NCBI GenBank assembly: GCA_001871195.1
Contig: MNXA01000038.1
Coordinates: 1 to 64,000 of the forward strand
Source: Zetaproteobacteria bacterium CG1_02_55_237
GTDB lineage: Bacteria; Pseudomonadota; Zetaproteobacteria; Mariprofundales; Mariprofundaceae
Length of the DNA stretch: 64,000 bases
Reading direction: 5' to 3'
Part shown: positions 32,644 to 40,984 of the stretch, piece after piece
How positions within the stretch are numbered: position 1 is the first letter of the stretch
How the letters are laid out: the number at the start of each line of letters is the position of its first letter
Notes under the pieces: model-generated
The model's input: only the letters and a program-made list of their open reading frames with translations
What the model was told of the DNA's origin: nothing
Database searches by the model: none
Translations under genes and position numbers: made by a program

Positions 32644-33303
32644 ATGATTTACCCGCAAGCCATTCGTATCCTGCATTCCCTTCTGGCGCTGGCCATGCTG
32701 GCCCAGCTGGCTGTCGGTGAACTGATGGATGTCCCCGGCGCACAAGAGTCACCGGAACAGACCTCACTGCAAATAATCACACCCGCCTTTGCACACGGTG
32801 GTCAACATGCCGGTAATGCTGTTGTCATTGTCGAAGAGACCCTTGGATTCGAGGTCCATGAATTTCTTGGCCTCTTTATTGCCGGTCTCTTGCTGATTCG
32901 CCTGCTGCTGGCCTTTTCATCATTTCCCGAGGCCGGCTGGCGCAATCTTTTTCCCTGGTTATCGAGCAAGGGACGCACTGCACTTGTAGCTGAAGCAAAG
33001 ACGCAGGCCAGCGGCTGGATGAAGGGAAAACTGGCGCCGCCCGAGGAAGGCGAAACCGTAGCCAGATCGGTGCACGGGCTGATGCTGCTCACCGCACTCG
33101 GTATCGCTGTAGCCGGCGTGTTCCTGTTCTTCGGCTGGAATGAGCACGGCAAACAAACAGAGCTGATTGAGCTGATCGGAGAGGTCCACGAAACACTGGT
33201 CGGCCTGTTCGAAGCCTTGCTTGGCGCACATGTACTGGCCGTGATACTGCACCAGATGCAGGGGCACAATATTCTGGCGCGCATTCGCCCCGGCAGGTCA
33301 TGA
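32644..33303 (+). CDS. Cytochrome b561-type membrane protein, second copy
   Basis: 219 residues from the ATG at 32644 (GGGGAG upstream). Shares with the gene at 31933 the layout of four membrane segments and histidines at matching places (ILHSLLA, FEVHEFLG, RSVHGLML, EVHETLVG, GAHVLAVILHQ). It also shares the WRNLFPW loop, so the two look like diverged duplicates. An extra hydrophilic insert lies after helix 1 (~residues 25-60). Its stop overlaps the arsR start by four bases, so it is probably controlled together with that regulator. Confidence 0.8.
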   Translation: MIYPQAIRILHSLLALAMLAQLAVGELMDVPGAQESPEQTSLQIITPAFAHGGQHAGNAVVIVEETLGFEVHEFLGLFIAGLLLIRLLLAFSSFPEAGWRNLFPWLSSKGRTALVAEAKTQASGWMKGKLAPPEEGETVARSVHGLMLLTALGIAVAGVFLFFGWNEHGKQTELIELIGEVHETLVGLFEALLGAHVLAVILHQMQGHNILARIRPGRS

Positions 33304-33617
33304 GTAAACCATCCGAGGCATTCAAGGCACTGGGCGACCCGGTTCGCCTGCGCCTGTTCTACCTGCTCTGCCGCCAGGATGAGCTATGCGTCTGTCACCT
33401 CACCGATGCGCTTAAACTGCCGCAGAGCACCGTATCACGTCACCTGGGCGTGTTGCGTCATGCAAGCCTTGTCGCCACACGTCGCGATGGAAAATGGATG
33501 TATTACCGGTTGAGCGGTGAGATAGCGCAAGCACTTGCCGGGATAGTCGGGGGAAGCCCCGATACTGCGATGCAGGCCGATGCGCTGCATCTGGCGAATA
33601 TCCTGCAGGACTGCTAA
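33300..33617 (+). CDS. arsR: ArsR/SmtB-family regulator with Cys-x-Cys metal site
   Basis: 105-residue winged helix with FKALGDPVRLRLFYLL, the metal motif ELCVCHL (Cys30, Cys32) at the start of the recognition region, and LPQSTVSRHLGVLRHASLV as the DNA-reading helix-turn-helix. CVC is the As(III)/Sb(III) site of ArsR proteins, so it is probably an arsenite-released repressor. Targets could be the acr3-arsC unit (from 37.6 kb) as well as its own operon. Coupled (ATGA) to a b561-like gene, an unusual partner. Confidence 0.88.
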   Translation: MSKPSEAFKALGDPVRLRLFYLLCRQDELCVCHLTDALKLPQSTVSRHLGVLRHASLVATRRDGKWMYYRLSGEIAQALAGIVGGSPDTAMQADALHLANILQDC

Positions 33618-33645
33618 GCCTGCAAGTCAGGTGTACAGGCTTAGC
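33613..33645. terminator. Hairpin between convergent arsR and YIP1-like genes
   Basis: gctaagcctg and caggcttagc (10 bp, perfect) around a 13-base loop, overlapping both stop codons. No T-run follows in either direction, so it is a possible bidirectional terminator only. Confidence 0.45.
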
Positions 33646-34201
33646 TAATCTTCAGATGCCCCAGCGCAAACATCATGGCGCCACCAATCATGGCAACGAT
33701 AAGCACAGGCACGACCAGCACCAGCACAGCACGGGCACCGGCAATACGGCAGTGCGCCGTAAGCCCAAGCCACAGCAGATACATGCTGTACAGAAAGGCA
33801 GCGAGACCGGCCCATGAAAGGCCGACAAACATCATCGGTGCAAAGGCATAGGCTGAAAGCTGGAAGGCATTGGCCGGTGTCAGACGCACCCCGGTAAAGG
33901 CTTTTACACCCCAGCTCATATAAGCAGCCAGCATATACATGCCGATCAGTATGCTTCCCCAAGTGACGGGCAGCATGAACAGCATGCCCAGACTGTAAGA
34001 GGGTACAGCGAGAAAGGTCAGGATGAAAATAATGATGGAAGCAAAAAACAGGCTGTTGCCGTAAAACACGGCAAAAGGCGCGCCGGCAAAGAATTCGCGA
34101 GGCTGTGTAGCCAGCGACTTCAACGCAGCAAGAAACGTCTGTGCCGGACGATTGTTATGGAAATAGGTGATCGCATTGCTCGCTGTTGCAGTATCGTTCA
34201 T
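33641..34201 (-). CDS. YIP1-like multi-pass membrane protein
   Basis: 186 residues from the ATG at 34201 (GGAGG eight bases upstream). A short polar N-terminus precedes about five membrane segments (e.g. SLFFASIIIFILTFLAV and VLVLVVPVLIVAMIGGAMMF). The pattern FLAALKSLATQPREFFAG ahead of the first helix is common in bacterial Yip1-domain proteins, which have no clear role. Convergent with arsR. An upstream repeat (34223-34253) is shared with the next gene. Confidence 0.7.
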   Translation of the reverse strand: MNDTATASNAITYFHNNRPAQTFLAALKSLATQPREFFAGAPFAVFYGNSLFFASIIIFILTFLAVPSYSLGMLFMLPVTWGSILIGMYMLAAYMSWGVKAFTGVRLTPANAFQLSAYAFAPMMFVGLSWAGLAAFLYSMYLLWLGLTAHCRIAGARAVLVLVVPVLIVAMIGGAMMFALGHLKIS

Positions 34202-34222
34202 CGTATTGCCTCCGTGGGCTCC

Positions 34223-34253
34223 GAAGCATGGCGGCATCTACCCCGGATGCAAG
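34223..34253. repeat. Imperfect direct repeat, copy 1
   Basis: 31 bases matching the copy at 34771-34801 at 26 positions by eye: identical outer blocks gaagcatggc and ggatgcaag with a variable middle that also contains a gcatc/gatgc dyad. It lies 22 bases upstream of the YIP1-like start. Confidence 0.6.
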
Positions 34254-34340
34254 AGGGTGTTTCCCGTATCACAGCTTGCTGTAAATTACGCCGCAATGCC
34301 CCTCAATCCATTCCAAAAGGAAAGTCGGTTCAGTTGTTTA

Positions 34341-34763
34341 TTATCCATGCGTTGGATATTTCCTGGCCAGCCTCAATCGAGCAATGGCCATTTCCAGTTC
34401 AAGCAGTGCCTTGTCGGCTTCAGTGGGCGCGGCAAGCCTGAACGTCTCGCGAGCCTGATCCACGATCCGCTTCGCTTTCGCAGCATCTATATCCCCAATG
34501 CGCTCAAAGGCGTCCGCAAGCACTGTAACGGAACCCGGTTGCACCTCCAGATACCCACCGCTAATGAGCATCATATCCTGCCTGCCTTTGGGGTATTTAT
34601 GATCAGCAGGGCAATAAATACGCAGAAGACCGGGGCGAAGAACCGCCAGCAGGGGCGCATGGCCGGGAAAAATCTTCAACTCCCCATCCGCGGTTTCAGT
34701 AACCACGGAAAGGGCAAAACCACGGTACAGCTCCGTTTCAACGGATGCGACAAGAACCTTCAT
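34341..34763 (-). CDS. atpC: F1 ATP synthase epsilon-like subunit, isolated
   Basis: 140 residues. Residues 1-85 form the beta-sandwich of F1 epsilon (KVLVASVETELYRG, IFPGHAPLL, LISGGYLEVQPGSVTVLADAF); the C-terminal helical hairpin follows (IDAAKAKRIVDQA ... LLELEMAIARLRLARK). All recognisable epsilon features are present, but no other ATP synthase gene is in the window. It may be a second epsilon gene or one displaced from the atp operon. No clear ribosome site precedes the ATG at 34763. It lies between two direct repeats. About 140 bases either side contain no other gene. Confidence 0.8.
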   Translation of the reverse strand: MKVLVASVETELYRGFALSVVTETADGELKIFPGHAPLLAVLRPGLLRIYCPADHKYPKGRQDMMLISGGYLEVQPGSVTVLADAFERIGDIDAAKAKRIVDQARETFRLAAPTEADKALLELEMAIARLRLARKYPTHG

Positions 34764-34770
34764 GGGTCAG

Positions 34771-34801
34771 GAAGCATGGCTACATCCATCACGGATGCAA
34801 G
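34771..34801. repeat. Imperfect direct repeat, copy 2
   Basis: Partner of the copy at 34223-34253, 548 bases apart. It starts eight bases upstream of the atpC-like start and includes a catcc/ggatg dyad. The two copies bracket the atpC-like gene. Confidence 0.6.
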
Positions 34802-34903
34802 GCCGAAATAGCCCGGAATTTCCACTCCACGTCTGCCGAACGGTAATACCGCACATCATCACCCATGCTGCAACACAAGCCGGAGAGCCTCTCTGGCAAC
34901 ACG

Positions 34904-35434
34904 CTATTGCCGGTACGTGCTGTGGCAGGAGGTGCAGTATTGCATGGTGACATGTAGGGCCTGTAGTGAAGCGGACGTATCGTGCGTTTTTAATGCCTTG
35001 GCCAGATCATCGGCGCTTGCATGAAAGGCCAGAGCCAGATTGCGGAAGTCTTCGTTCTGAAATCCGTTGCACATCCTTTTCATTTGCGGCGTCATGCCCA
35101 GCTTCACTTGAGCAGTCTGTGCCGCGCTATCAAATTCTCCGCGCGCCAGGGCATCCACGATATCGCTGACTGCCTCAAGGTGGGAGCGCATCATGGCCAA
35201 CTGATGCTGCTTTCTCGGCCCCTGCATACCCAGTGAGATTCTTTCATCCGGTTGCATACCTGCCTGCATGCCCATACCACCCATACCACCCATACCACCC
35301 ATACCACCCATACCACGTTGCATGCCCATACCACCCATGCCACCTTGCATACTCGGCCCGCTCATGTCCGCGGCAACCGCCGTCGTCCCAACCACGCATA
35401 GCGCAGCAGCTGCAAACCAAATCATTTTTTTCAT
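34904..35434 (-). CDS. Exported c-type cytochrome with Met/Gly-rich region
   Basis: 176 residues. A signal peptide (MKKMIWFAAAALCVVGTTAVAA) is followed by a Gly-Gly-Met repeat region (~residues 25-62), then a helical domain ending in a C-terminal haem site CTSCH (residues ~170). A single CxxCH near the C-terminus of a four-helix bundle is the cytochrome c' arrangement. The Met-rich part could bind Cu(I) or Ag(I), but this is inference. It lies upstream of the thioredoxin-like gene, which points the same way but ends 30 bases before its start. Confidence 0.8.
   Translation of the reverse strand: MKKMIWFAAAALCVVGTTAVAADMSGPSMQGGMGGMGMQRGMGGMGGMGGMGGMGMQAGMQPDERISLGMQGPRKQHQLAMMRSHLEAVSDIVDALARGEFDSAAQTAQVKLGMTPQMKRMCNGFQNEDFRNLALAFHASADDLAKALKTHDTSASLQALHVTMQYCTSCHSTYRQ
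35272..35316. repeat. Tandem repeat of 9 bp
   Basis: Five perfect copies of ccataccac, with degenerate copies on both sides, inside the cytochrome gene. It encodes the Met-Gly-Gly run. In-frame units of nine bases mean that slippage would change the length of the Met-rich region without breaking the gene. Confidence 0.85.
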
Positions 35435-35464
35435 CTGATACTCCTTTTCCTTATTTGTGCTTTC

Positions 35465-35704
35465 TCAATCCGTGTTCAGCCATCCGGCGATCTTGTCCCT
35501 GCCCGGCACGCCACCTGCGTGCACAAGCTCACCATTCACCAGCACAGCCGGTGTCGCCAATGCACCGGATTGAATGATTTCCTGCATGTCCTCTATCTTT
35601 TTCAACTCAATCGGCACGCCTTTTTCCCTGGCAATTTTCTCTATCATCGCCATGGTTTTTTTGCAGCTGGCACAGCCGGAACCAAGCACCTTTATTTGCT
35701 TCAT
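35465..35704 (-). CDS. Small thioredoxin-like protein (redox-active disulfide protein 2)
   Basis: 79 residues from the ATG at 35704, directly after AAAGGAGGAGAA. KVLGSGCASCKKTM contains the CxxC redox pair and ATPAVLVNGELV the cis-proline loop. This is the Thioredoxin_3 (TIGR00412-like) family, often found beside ArsP/DUF318 permeases. Stop of the permease is 11 bases upstream, so the two are one operon. Confidence 0.9.
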   Translation of the reverse strand: MKQIKVLGSGCASCKKTMAMIEKIAREKGVPIELKKIEDMQEIIQSGALATPAVLVNGELVHAGGVPGRDKIAGWLNTD

Positions 35705-35715
35705 TTCTCCTCCTT

Positions 35716-36792
35716 TCATAAAACCGCATTGAACACATAGCCGACCAGCAAAATGCCGCTGGCGACCACGCCGGCGAACACAACAATCAGCCTGAGTTTG
35801 AGCACCTTGCGCAGAATCACCATTTCAGGAAGGGACAGGGCAATCATGCTCATCATGAAGGCCAGCACCGTGCCCAGAGCCGCACCCTTGGCAAGCAGGG
35901 CTTCGACAATCGGTATCATGCCGGCGGCATTGGAATACATCGGCACACCGATCAGAACAGCGGCCGGAACCGACCACCATGAAGACTCCGGCCCCATCAG
36001 ATCAGCCATGAAATCCTGCGGCACGTAGCCGTGAATCCCTGCACCGACAGCTACGCCGACCACCACATACAACCAGACGCGCCCGACGATCTCCCGCACC
36101 GAATGAAATCCGGCATTCAGGCGATCTGCCATGTTCATATCTTCCGCCCTGACCTGCGCATCGACTCTGGCCATATCACGCACCCAGTCTTCGAGATGCG
36201 CCTCCATGTGCAGTCGTCCAATCACCCAACCAGCCGTGATGGCCACAGACAAGCCAAGCACCAGATACAGCAAGGCAATTTTCCATCCGAGCAAGGCAAA
36301 CAGCAGGACCAGCGCCACTTCATTGACCATCGGAGCAGCAATCAGGAAAGAAAAGGTGATACCCAACGGCACACCAGCCTGCACAAAACCGATAAACAGC
36401 GGCACGGCAGAACAGGAACAAAATGGCGTCACAATCCCCAACATGGCCGCCATAATATTGCCGATGCCCTCATGCTTTCCGGCCAGCATGGCGCGGGTAC
36501 GTTCCGGTGTGAACCATGTGTTGATCACACCCATGACCAACACCACAGCGGTAAGCAGCATCAACACCTTGGGTGCTTCATAAAACAGAAAACGCAGTGC
36601 AGCAGCAGGATGACTTCCCTGCTCCAGCGGCAGGGCTGCGACCAGGGCAGTTGCCGCCCCTGAGAGGCTGGAATAGATCGCCACCCACAACAGGGCTGCT
36701 GTCAGAAGGAACCACAAGGGATGCCGCTCCGGTAGTCTGCTTAAAGCAGACATACCGACCGGATCAGGCTTTTTGGGTGCTACATTCAACAT
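35716..36792 (-). CDS. ArsP/DUF318-family permease
   Basis: 358 residues with about eight membrane segments in two halves and a hydrophilic central loop (residues ~195-225). The family signature TPFCSCSAVPLF with its closely spaced cysteines is present, as is the second-half GVPMYSNAAGMIP. ArsP members export trivalent organoarsenicals; other DUF318 proteins have no proven substrate. Operon with the thioredoxin-like gene, and next to arsenite genes, which supports a metalloid role (inference). Confidence 0.87.
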   Translation of the reverse strand: MLNVAPKKPDPVGMSALSRLPERHPLWFLLTAALLWVAIYSSLSGAATALVAALPLEQGSHPAAALRFLFYEAPKVLMLLTAVVLVMGVINTWFTPERTRAMLAGKHEGIGNIMAAMLGIVTPFCSCSAVPLFIGFVQAGVPLGITFSFLIAAPMVNEVALVLLFALLGWKIALLYLVLGLSVAITAGWVIGRLHMEAHLEDWVRDMARVDAQVRAEDMNMADRLNAGFHSVREIVGRVWLYVVVGVAVGAGIHGYVPQDFMADLMGPESSWWSVPAAVLIGVPMYSNAAGMIPIVEALLAKGAALGTVLAFMMSMIALSLPEMVILRKVLKLRLIVVFAGVVASGILLVGYVFNAVL

Positions 36793-36859
36793 CTTTTATC
36801 CCTGTTTCTATTCGTGCTGTAAAGAAGACGAATGAGAAGGCAAAAGGGTGCAGGCTGAC

Positions 36860-37393
36860 TTACTTCAGTGGCGGCCTCGGTACAAAACAGCAGACCTTGC
36901 CCGCTGCATCCAGCCGAACCTGACAGGCCGTTTCAAGCTGCGTTCGCATGCGCTTGCGTGCCCGCTGCACCCGCGATTTCGCTGCGGCCAATGTGATGCC
37001 TTTAAGTTCGGCATATTGCTGCTGGCTCATACCATCCAGATCGCAGCAAGTAATGGCTTCCCGATCCTCCCCGGACAGTTCGCTCAGAACCCGCGGCAGA
37101 CATTCGGAAAGCCTTTCCACCGTGTCGCTGACTTGTTCGTCCGCCTGCAGATCGTCAGGCAACTCACAATGCTCACGCTTGAGCTTGTATCGGTCTATCA
37201 GCGTATTTCTTGTGACCTCAAACAACCATGCGCGGGCATTGCCGATGGCGCAGAAGCGCTCGCCCTGCAACATGGCCTTCAAAAAAACATCCTGCAGCAG
37301 ATCATCCGCATCCGCTGTGTTGCCAAGTCTCGAATTCAACCAGGCACGCAGTGACTGTTCATGCTGATCCCATGCATGCATCAAGCATTTCAT
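36860..37393 (-). CDS. ECF-type RNA polymerase sigma factor, SigZ-like
   Basis: 177 residues from the ATG at 37393. Region 2 (LRAWLNSRLGNTADADDLLQ, then DVFLKAML) and region 4 (DGMSQQQYAELKGITLAAAKSRVQRARKR) are clear. The C-terminal extension (CQVRLDAAGKVCCFVPR), with three cysteines, resembles SigZ. No anti-sigma gene is beside it. It stands upstream of the permease/thioredoxin pair on the same strand (67-base gap), so it may control them; this is inference. The start is not certain (ATG at 37381 is also possible). Confidence 0.85.
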   Translation of the reverse strand: MKCLMHAWDQHEQSLRAWLNSRLGNTADADDLLQDVFLKAMLQGERFCAIGNARAWLFEVTRNTLIDRYKLKREHCELPDDLQADEQVSDTVERLSECLPRVLSELSGEDREAITCCDLDGMSQQQYAELKGITLAAAKSRVQRARKRMRTQLETACQVRLDAAGKVCCFVPRPPLK

Positions 37394-37552
37394 GGATGCA
37401 CACCTGAATGCATCGAGGCTTTTACGGACATAGTGCACAGCATCCGCTCACTATGCTTTCGCCCTGGATATCAAACAAGCGTAACCATTCCATCCTGGAT
37501 ATTTTAAGCCTCTCAATCATTGGTTTATCTTCGATTCACCCCCACACCTCGA

Positions 37553-37580
37553 TTGACGAATCCGCATTGGCGGATACGAT
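37553..37580 (+). promoter_or_regulatory. acr3-arsC promoter with palindrome in the spacer
   Basis: TTGACG (37553-37558) and TACGAT (37575-37580) with 16 bp between them. The spacer is almost wholly a perfect inverted repeat, atccgc-attg-gcggat (37560-37575). An operator placed there would block RNA polymerase, suiting a repressor such as ArsR; which protein binds is not shown by the sequence. The rest of the 208-base gap back to the sigma gene holds nothing else clear. Confidence 0.65.
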
Positions 37581-37601
37581 GGTGACCTCTAGGAGATAGC
37601 G

Positions 37602-38669
37602 ATGCACAAGTCCGTTCCAGCAAACAAATCAATCGGCCTGTTCGCCCGTTATTTAACGCTCTGGGTATTTCTCTGCATTGTCGCCGGCATCGCTCTGGGC
37701 GCTATCATGCCGGGAGTTTTTCAGACACTTGGCGGCATGGAACTGGCGCACATCAATCTGCCGGTGGCCGTACTGATCTGGGCAATGATTCTGCCCATGC
37801 TGCTCAAGATCGATTATTCAGCCCTGCATGAGGTGTGGGATCACCGGCGCGGCGTTGCTGTAACGCTGGGCATCAACTGGCTGGTCAAACCATTCTCGAT
37901 GGCACTGCTGGGTTTTGTTTTCCTGCGCGTTTTATTTGCCGACTGGCTCGACCCCACCCAGATCGATGCCTACATCGCAGGCCTCATCCTGCTGGCTGCA
38001 GCCCCCTGCACTGCCATGGTTTTTGTCTGGTCGCGCCTGGTGGATGGACATCCCCAGTTTACGCTTTCTCAGGTGGCACTGAACGATGTGATTATGATCT
38101 TCGCCTTTGCCCCCATCGTCGGGCTGCTGCTCGGCGTGGCCTCGATCACCGTACCCTGGGACACACTGTTCCTCTCCGTACTGCTATATATCGTCATCCC
38201 TGTGATTCTGGCCTATATCGGACGCAGGATATTGCTTGCCTCAGGCCGGTTGGATGATGTGCTGCATGCCATGGACCCGCTTTCGATGGGCGCACTGTTG
38301 CTGACCGTGGTGCTTCTATTCGGCTTTCAGGGCGAACAGATTCTGGCCCAGCCGCTGGTGATTCTGTTGCTTGCCATTCCCATCACAATCCAGGTTTATT
38401 TCAATTCAATGCTGGCCTACTGGCTGAATCGCAAGCTCGGCGTGGCACATTCCGTAGCCGGTCCATCGGCCTTAATCGGCGCCTCCAACTTCTTCGAGCT
38501 GGCCGTGGCCGCTGCCATCGCCCTGTTCGGCTTTGAGTCGGGTGCTGCGCTGGCTACCGTGGTCGGCGTGCTGGTTGAGGTGCCGGTCATGCTGTCGGTG
38601 GTGAGTATCGTCAATCGCTCGAAACACTGGTATGAGTCGGGGCTAACAAACGTGAGGATTGAATCATGA
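37602..38669 (+). CDS. acr3: Arsenite efflux transporter, Acr3 type
   Basis: Exports As(III) through the inner membrane using the proton gradient. 355 residues, ten membrane segments, with the conserved cysteine in [17 protein letters not shown] and the [17 protein letters not shown] signature near the C-terminus. TAGGAGATAGCG precedes the ATG. Overlaps arsC by ATGA, so arsenate reduction and arsenite export are coupled. Confidence 0.95.
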   Translation: MHKSVPANKSIGLFARYLTLWVFLCIVAGIALGAIMPGVFQTLGGMELAHINLPVAVLIWAMILPMLLKIDYSALHEVWDHRRGVAVTLGINWLVKPFSMALLGFVFLRVLFADWLDPTQIDAYIAGLILLAAAPCTAMVFVWSRLVDGHPQFTLSQVALNDVIMIFAFAPIVGLLLGVASITVPWDTLFLSVLLYIVIPVILAYIGRRILLASGRLDDVLHAMDPLSMGALLLTVVLLFGFQGEQILAQPLVILLLAIPITIQVYFNSMLAYWLNRKLGVAHSVAGPSALIGASNFFELAVAAAIALFGFESGAALATVVGVLVEVPVMLSVVSIVNRSKHWYESGLTNVRIES

Positions 38670-39079
38670 AGAAAAGGATTTTGTTTCTTTGCACCGGCAA
38701 CTCCTGTCGCTCTCAGATGGCCGAGGGATGGCTGAAGACACTGGGCGGAGATCGTTTTGCAGCATACTCCGCCGGTATTGAGGCACATGGCAAAAATCCC
38801 CGTGCCATCGCCGTGATGCGCGAGGCGGGTGTTGATATCTCGGGTCAGGAATCTGAAGTTCTCGACCCCAAGCTACTTGATTCGCTTGATCTGCTGGTCA
38901 CGGTCTGCGGCCATGCCGATGACCATTGCCCCACCGTTCCGGTGAGTTGCGAAAAGGCACACTGGCCTTTCGATGATCCAGCCAAGGCAAAGGGAACAGA
39001 AGAGGAAATCATGGCTGAATTCCGCCGCGTGCGCGATCAGATCAAGGCCAAAATTACAGCCTTCCTCGCCTCAGCCTGA
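38666..39079 (+). CDS. arsC: Arsenate reductase, thioredoxin-coupled (low-molecular-weight phosphatase fold)
   Basis: Reduces arsenate to arsenite. 137 residues with the P-loop LCTGNSCRS (nucleophile Cys9) and the resolving pair Cys81 and Cys88 ([12 protein letters not shown]), as in the S. aureus enzyme. Regenerated by thioredoxin in that family. It follows acr3 with a four-base overlap; its last nine bases overlap the convergent GlpD-like gene. Confidence 0.95.
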   Translation: MKKRILFLCTGNSCRSQMAEGWLKTLGGDRFAAYSAGIEAHGKNPRAIAVMREAGVDISGQESEVLDPKLLDSLDLLVTVCGHADDHCPTVPVSCEKAHWPFDDPAKAKGTEEEIMAEFRRVRDQIKAKITAFLASA

Positions 39080-40243
39080 GGCTTTCCCGGAGTCCCCGAG
39101 AGGGATGCTGCGCGTATCGGCATGTTGCGGCTCAGGAAAATGACGGGCGATAAGGGCAAGCGCCTTTTGCGCCTCGCTGCGGTAGGTGGTCAGCTTGCCG
39201 CCGTACACCCCAAGATAGGCTGGGAGTCTCTCATCGTCGGCCAACATCAGCGCTTCACGGCTGGCGGCAAAAGCACCGCTGCCCGCAGGCAGCATGCGCA
39301 CACCGCAAAAGGTGTCGAGAATATCGGCTTCGCTGCATGGAGAACCCGGGAAATATAGATTGTGGGTAGCAAGGATAGTCGACACTTCGTTCTTCGTCGG
39401 AAACGGCTTTAGCGGCATTTCAGCCAGCTCCACTTCCGTCGTACCGACCAGCATCTTGCCCTTCCATGGGCGAAAAAACATCACCCGTCCATCCACCGAC
39501 TCGGTATAAATATAACTCCGGCATGGGCGGTCGAGCAGCAGATGAGTTCCCTGAATTAGTCGCACAGCTACCTCTGGCGGAGCGGGTATAATCCGCGAGC
39601 AAACCTCATGCATCCAAGGTCCGCTGGCATTGACCAAAAGGCGCGCTCTCATCTCCCTGCCATCATCCAACCTTACCAGCCAGAAATTCCCATCATATGA
39701 AGCACTCGCCAACCCGCTATCCTCAAAAATACGACAACCGTATGCTTTGGCAGAGGCTGCTACCGCTCGGGTCAGCGCTGCATCGTCGGTCGCGGCATCT
39801 TCATAGGCCAGCACGGCACACAACCCTTCGGTTTTCAGACCGGGCAACACCGTCTGCCACTCGCCTTCATGCAGCCGGCGAAAGCGAGAACGACCGCCTG
39901 AGAGCAACCAATACAACAGCAGCCCGCAAGCAACAAACCACCACGGCCTGCGACTATCGGCATAAATCGGAATAAAGAACCATTCGCGCTGCACAAGTTC
40001 CGGAGCGATTTTCAGCAACATCTCGCGCTCGCGTAATGCCTCGAATACCAGCCTGACCTTTACCTGCTCCAGATAACGCAGCCCACCGTGAATCAGTTTG
40101 GTGGATTGACTGCTGGCACCCGAAGCAATGTTATTCTTTTCAATGAGCGTGACCGAGTAGCCACTAGCTGCTGCTGCCTGCGCGATCCCACAGCCGTAGA
40201 TTCCACCACCAACAATCAGCAGATCGCGATCAGGCTCAACCAA
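39071..40243 (-). CDS. glpD: GlpD-like FAD-dependent glycerol-3-phosphate dehydrogenase
   Basis: About 390 residues. The FAD-binding Rossmann motif [18 protein letters not shown] is followed by [13 protein letters not shown], typical of GlpD, plus GTTEVELAE and YGGKLTTYR. It lacks the ~100-residue C-terminal domain of E. coli GlpD (501 aa), so it is a short form. Start unclear: TTG at 40243 (used; AGGAG is only one base away) or TTG at 40279; the ATG at 40348 overlaps the phosphodiesterase by 113 bases and is unlikely. Overlaps that gene in the same direction, pointing to glycerophosphodiester and glycerol-phosphate use. Confidence 0.78.
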   Translation of the reverse strand: MVEPDRDLLIVGGGIYGCGIAQAAAASGYSVTLIEKNNIASGASSQSTKLIHGGLRYLEQVKVRLVFEALREREMLLKIAPELVQREWFFIPIYADSRRPWWFVACGLLLYWLLSGGRSRFRRLHEGEWQTVLPGLKTEGLCAVLAYEDAATDDAALTRAVAASAKAYGCRIFEDSGLASASYDGNFWLVRLDDGREMRARLLVNASGPWMHEVCSRIIPAPPEVAVRLIQGTHLLLDRPCRSYIYTESVDGRVMFFRPWKGKMLVGTTEVELAEMPLKPFPTKNEVSTILATHNLYFPGSPCSEADILDTFCGVRMLPAGSGAFAASREALMLADDERLPAYLGVYGGKLTTYRSEAQKALALIARHFPEPQHADTRSIPLGDSGKASG

Positions 40244-40928
40244 TCTCCTGTACCATGCGCGAGAAGAAATTTGTTTCAACCAGATCCGCCCCCGCCTGCC
40301 TGAGCGAGATGGCTTGAGCCGCATCATTGACTGTGTAAAACCCGACACGCACGCCTTGCATCTGCCATCGCCCCATATCGTCGGCGCGCTTCCACGGCAT
40401 AAAAATATACTTTATCGGGCTATCCGGCTCTCTCGTCCCTTCGGCGACCCAGCCGACGGAACAAGCAATTTCCCCGGCACAGGCATCAAGCAGTCGCGCC
40501 GATTGGCTAATGATGACCAGTTGCGACAACAACTCCGTTGGAAGCAATTGCTTGATTCGGCGGACAATCGAGCGATCGGTAAGACGGCGGCGGATGGGCG
40601 GCTTGATTTCGATAAACAGGGTGACGCCCGGCTCCGTTTTGAGCCATTCGAGCAGTTCCGGCAGGCTGGAAAGCAGGAAGTGAGGTTCACAAATTTTCCG
40701 CAAATCATCCGCCAATGTTTCCGTCACCTTGATGTCGGGCCTGCTGCACAGACGCTTCAGATTATTGTCATGCACCACCATCGGCACAAGATCGCGGCTG
40801 AATTGGATGTCGCACTCGGCAAAACGCGCTCCGGCTGCAGTTGCGGCAGCAAAGCCGGCCAAGGTGTTCTCAACGCCACCAGCTCGATCACCGCGATGCG
40901 CCACAAGATATTTTGTTGGCTTTTGCAT
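40236..40928 (-). CDS. ugpQ: Glycerophosphodiester phosphodiesterase family protein
   Basis: 230 residues from the ATG at 40928. GDPD motifs: LVAHRGDRAGGVENTLAGF, FAECDIQFSRDLVPMVVHD and LFIEIKP; the C-terminal VGFYTVND and GADLVETNFF also fit. Cytoplasmic (no signal peptide), like UgpQ. Produces glycerol 3-phosphate, the substrate of the overlapping dehydrogenase gene. The symbol is tentative. Confidence 0.85.
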   Translation of the reverse strand: MQKPTKYLVAHRGDRAGGVENTLAGFAAATAAGARFAECDIQFSRDLVPMVVHDNNLKRLCSRPDIKVTETLADDLRKICEPHFLLSSLPELLEWLKTEPGVTLFIEIKPPIRRRLTDRSIVRRIKQLLPTELLSQLVIISQSARLLDACAGEIACSVGWVAEGTREPDSPIKYIFMPWKRADDMGRWQMQGVRVGFYTVNDAAQAISLRQAGADLVETNFFSRMVQEIG

Positions 40929-40984
40929 GCTTTTCACTCTGCGACGAGACTGCACGGGATGCAATGCTGCAGAGGTTTGAATAA

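Noticed and set aside
34223-34801. Direct repeats as phage or element attachment sites
   Set aside because: No integrase, transposase or tRNA nearby, and the bracketed DNA is a housekeeping-type gene.
35272-35316. Tandem array as a CRISPR
   Set aside because: Nine-base units without spacers, inside a coding frame (Met-Gly-Gly).
40348-40348. ATG at 40348 as start of the GlpD-like gene
   Set aside because: It would overlap the phosphodiesterase gene by 113 bases and add residues with no similarity to GlpD.
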